Source: Hwanghaeella sp965227365
GTDB taxonomy: Bacteria > Pseudomonadota > Alphaproteobacteria > UBA8366 > Aestuariispiraceae
Reading direction: 5' to 3'
Assembly (NCBI RefSeq): GCF_965227365.1
Contig: NZ_OZ245754.1
Span: 4,774,001-4,838,000, forward strand
DNA length: 64,000 nt
The translations under genes were made by a program, and so were the position numbers. Numbering within the stretch: the stretch's first letter is position 1; the number at the start of each line of letters is the position of its first letter. Positions 61,779 through 64,000 of the stretch are shown piece by piece. The notes under the pieces were generated by a model, which ran no database searches, was not told the DNA's origin, and was given only the letters and a program-made list of their open reading frames with translations.

Positions 61779-61810
61779 GGGCACGCTGGCGGAAACAGAT
61801 GTAGCAGGGA

Positions 61811-63004
61811 CTAACCCTTGAGGTACGTCTCCAATCGGTCCATCGCCTCGGAGATGCGTTCCGGTTTCTGGGCGAAGCACAGGCGGTACCAGCCTTCCGC
61901 GCCGGGACCGAAGGCGGTGCCAGGGGCGATGCCGACCTTGGCCTTGCGGACAATATCCTGCGCGGTGCCGAGTGTGTCTTCGCCGCCCTCGATCTGGAAG
62001 AAGGCGTAGAAGCTTGCTTCCGGTACGGCGAAATTCTTGATCCGCGGCAGGTTCGGCAGGCGCTGCATGACGATGTCGCGGCCGCGCCGGCAATAGTCGG
62101 TCATTTCCCTGACGAAGTCCTCGCCGTCCTCGATCGCGACCTTTGCGGCACGCTGCAGGAAGGGGGGGACGCAGGAATAGTTGAACTCGATCAGGTTGCC
62201 CAGCAACTCACCGATCTGTGGGGGGTGGATGATCCAGCCGATCCGCCACCCGGTCATAGCCCAACTTTTGGAAAAGCTGTTGACGACCAGCAAAGGGTCG
62301 TCCGGCTGCGCGTGGCTCAGGAAGGAAGGCGCGGCCTTCCCTTCATAGACCATGCGGGCATAAACCTCGTCCGCCATGATCCAGATGCCTTTCTCCCGTG
62401 CAAAATCCAATAGATCCTTTTGCTGCTCACTAGGCATTACCCATCCGGTGGGATTATTCGGAGAGTTCACGAAGATGACCTTCGTCCTGTCATCGCAAGC
62501 GGCTTTCAGCTTGTCGAGATCCAGGTCGAAACCCTTTTCGCCCGGTGTCAGGGTGACATACCGCGGTTCCCCGCCCAGGGTCCGAATGGCGGATTGCGCG
62601 TTCGGCCAGACCGGGCTGACGATGATCGCGTTGTCGCCTTCCGCGATCAGGGCTTGCAGGCAGAGCATGATGGCGCTCATCCCCGACGCCGTCAGGCTGA
62701 AGCGATTCGCTTCGATCTGAATGTCGTAGAGATTTGCGGTGTAGTCCGCGAGTGAATTGATGAGGTCCGGCGTGCCGCGCTTGTGCGAATAGAATGTATC
62801 ACCCGCCGCCATCGCTTGGGCCGCCGCGTCGCAGATGAATTTGGGCGTCGAGATATCCGTTTCGCCGTACCACAGGGCGATGACGTCCGGGTCATCGAAG
62901 GCAATTTCCGCGACGGCCAGGATCTGTTGTTTTTCGATACCCGCGACGTTGGGCAGGATCGGGGCGTTTCCGGCAATACCGAACGGGGATGCGGCGTCGG
63001 GCAT
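61811..63004 (-). CDS. PLP-dependent aminotransferase, class I/II
   Basis: 397 residues from the ATG at 63004 (MPDAASPFGIAGNAPILP). Fold type I; PLP-binding Lys in NSFSKSWAMTGWRIGW, phosphate/ring contacts in SPNNPTGWVMP and IMADEVYARM, and the C-terminal Arg in YRLCFAQKPERI. The start YGETDISTPKFI is typical of aspartate/alanine aminotransferase-like proteins; amino-acid specificity cannot be set from sequence. The frame upstream of 63004 continues but is not conserved. A 68-nt gap separates it from the HAD gene on the same strand. Confidence 0.9.
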   Translation of the reverse strand: MPDAASPFGIAGNAPILPNVAGIEKQQILAVAEIAFDDPDVIALWYGETDISTPKFICDAAAQAMAAGDTFYSHKRGTPDLINSLADYTANLYDIQIEANRFSLTASGMSAIMLCLQALIAEGDNAIIVSPVWPNAQSAIRTLGGEPRYVTLTPGEKGFDLDLDKLKAACDDRTKVIFVNSPNNPTGWVMPSEQQKDLLDFAREKGIWIMADEVYARMVYEGKAAPSFLSHAQPDDPLLVVNSFSKSWAMTGWRIGWIIHPPQIGELLGNLIEFNYSCVPPFLQRAAKVAIEDGEDFVREMTDYCRRGRDIVMQRLPNLPRIKNFAVPEASFYAFFQIEGGEDTLGTAQDIVRKAKVGIAPGTAFGPGAEGWYRLCFAQKPERISEAMDRLETYLKG

Positions 63005-63072
63005 GGGACCTCCAGGCGAAACGGATTGTTTGGAGCGCGGTCGAACGGGACTGCGTGCGGAAAATGGCAGCT

Positions 63073-63753
63073 TCAGGGCTGCCGGGCAAGATGAGCCAAT
63101 CTGTCCAGGTGGGCCGGAATTTCCGACATATGCGGGCAAATGCTCTCGGCCCCGGCCGCCTTGAGTTTTTCGGCGTGACCGTCACCGATATGGGTCGCGC
63201 CGGTGAAACCGATGACGCGCATGCCGGCGGCAACGGCGGCCGCGACACCGGTGGCGCTGTCCTCTATCACGACCGCGCGGACGGGTTCGATCGCCAGTCT
63301 GGCGGCGGCGTGGAGATGCAGGTCCGGCGCGGGTTTCGGGCGGGGCACATCCGCTGCGCTGAACAAAAGGTCTTCGCCGAAATGCTTGTCCAGGCCGGTG
63401 ACGGAAAGGGACTGGCGGATCCGATCTGGTGAGGAATTGGAACAGACACAGCGCCTATGGATCATTTCGGTTAACAGACGATCGACACCGTCCAAGGCTT
63501 CAAGCTCGGTACCCAACCGTTTGCGCGCGGCAATGCGGATGCGGTCCAGAATGTCTCGCGGCAGGGACCGGCCGGATTCGGCGGCGATCACATCGGCCAT
63601 GGACATGTCGGTCTGCCCGGCAAACCGATCGATCAGGGTACGGGGCGGGATGTCGACGTCATGTTGGCTCAACTGATCGGACCAGACGCGTGCCATCAGC
63701 CATTCGCTGTCGACCAGCACGCCGTCCATGTCGAAGATCACCAGATCGATCAT
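63073..63753 (-). CDS. HAD-superfamily hydrolase, beta-phosphoglucomutase-like
   Basis: 226 residues from MIDLVIFDMDGVLVDSE (63753); an in-frame ATG at 63771 adds six residues. Motif I DMDGVLVDSE (nucleophile Asp and acid/base Asp), motif II VCSNSSPDR, motif III Lys in PRPKPAPDLHLHA and motif IV VIEDSATGVAAAVAAGM are all present, with a subclass I cap domain between motifs I and II. Probably a sugar-phosphate phosphatase or mutase. It lies between the aminotransferase and a degraded transporter gene. Confidence 0.9.
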   Translation of the reverse strand: MIDLVIFDMDGVLVDSEWLMARVWSDQLSQHDVDIPPRTLIDRFAGQTDMSMADVIAAESGRSLPRDILDRIRIAARKRLGTELEALDGVDRLLTEMIHRRCVCSNSSPDRIRQSLSVTGLDKHFGEDLLFSAADVPRPKPAPDLHLHAAARLAIEPVRAVVIEDSATGVAAAVAAGMRVIGFTGATHIGDGHAEKLKAAGAESICPHMSEIPAHLDRLAHLARQP

Positions 63754-63779
63754 CCCGTTTCCCTCCATCACCCGTCACG

Positions 63780-64000
63780 TCAGGCCTGTCGGCCCGCCGA
63801 AATTTCCAAGGATGCCAGCAATGCCCCGGCGACGATGGCGGCGCAAGCCAACATGACGGAAAGGCCCGTTTCCGCATCCCAAAACAGGACCAGATGAAGG
63901 ATAGTGATCAGCGGGGTGGCCATGGCGACCAGTTGGAACGGGGGAATGCCGGCGGTCATGTCGGTAGACAGCGCCAAGGCGCCCCACATAACCACCGCGG
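63780..64000 (-). pseudogene. EamA/DMT transporter remnant, internally deleted and cut by the window edge
   Basis: The 71 visible codons (reading in from 64000) join VMWGALALSTDMTAGIPPFQ, which reads as the first helix region of an EamA transporter, directly to TPLITILHLVLFWDAETGLS and ...IVAGALLASLEISAG, which reads as the last two helices. About 200 residues normally found between them are absent, with no frameshift. A full-length gene would have ~290 codons. The remaining frame and stop are intact, so it could still be a tiny membrane protein; upstream sequence is outside the window. Confidence 0.45.

Overview
This window is a gene-dense (roughly 60% GC) chromosomal segment from an alphaproteobacterium, most likely Rhodospirillales-like. 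The evidence is gene order: mutS, glnD, murJ and trpS adjoin usp, nifU-like, tsaB, rimI, fur, miaB, phoH, ybeY, corC, lnt, metK, trmB and rimP. A MucR regulator, an OlsB-type ornithine-lipid gene and a DivL-like kinase also fit this class. I see no rRNA, tRNA, CRISPR array, insertion sequence or prophage.

Layout. 1-12.1 kb (minus strand): rimP, trmB, metK, lnt, corC, ybeY, phoH, miaB, a PlsC-like acyltransferase, olsB, fur and mucR, covering translation, tRNA modification, lipoprotein acylation and membrane lipids. 12.1-19.6 kb: rimI/tsaB, a secreted polysaccharide deacetylase (plus strand), a Bax-like glucosaminidase, an Nfu-type Fe-S scaffold, a universal stress protein, a DUF2333 protein and trpS. 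19.8-27.2 kb: murJ, glnD and mutS. 27.35-38.2 kb (plus strand): a malic enzyme/PTA fusion, then a complete phosphate regulon phoR-pstS-pstC-pstA-pstB-phoU-phoB.

38.2-50.7 kb is mixed: nnrU-like, two small possible wing-domain genes, a DMT exporter, a DivL-like pseudokinase (Tyr in place of the phospho-acceptor His), ahcY, an OmpA porin, two tandem EAL phosphodiesterases, rlmN, a small conserved-looking protein and an IalB-like secreted protein. 50.8-52.3 kb holds an RpoE-ChrR singlet-oxygen type sigma/anti-sigma pair with a well matched autoregulatory promoter. 52.3-64 kb is more accessory: a TrmH-like methyltransferase, a ReAV-type asparaginase, a quinone oxidoreductase, a YPYP-motif methyltransferase, a DUF1127 protein, a LysR regulator followed by an acyl-CoA dehydrogenase / CoA-transferase / alcohol dehydrogenase / membrane protein operon, an aminotransferase, a HAD phosphatase and what looks like an internally deleted DMT transporter at the right edge.

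The points most worth following are the DivL-like kinase, the paired EAL proteins with Cys-x2-Cys heads, the large coiled-coil insert in PstA, and the RpoE-ChrR module, whose promoter position forces a downstream start codon. No wholly new multi-gene system is evident. Functional calls rest on motif reading and remembered family features, not on database searches.
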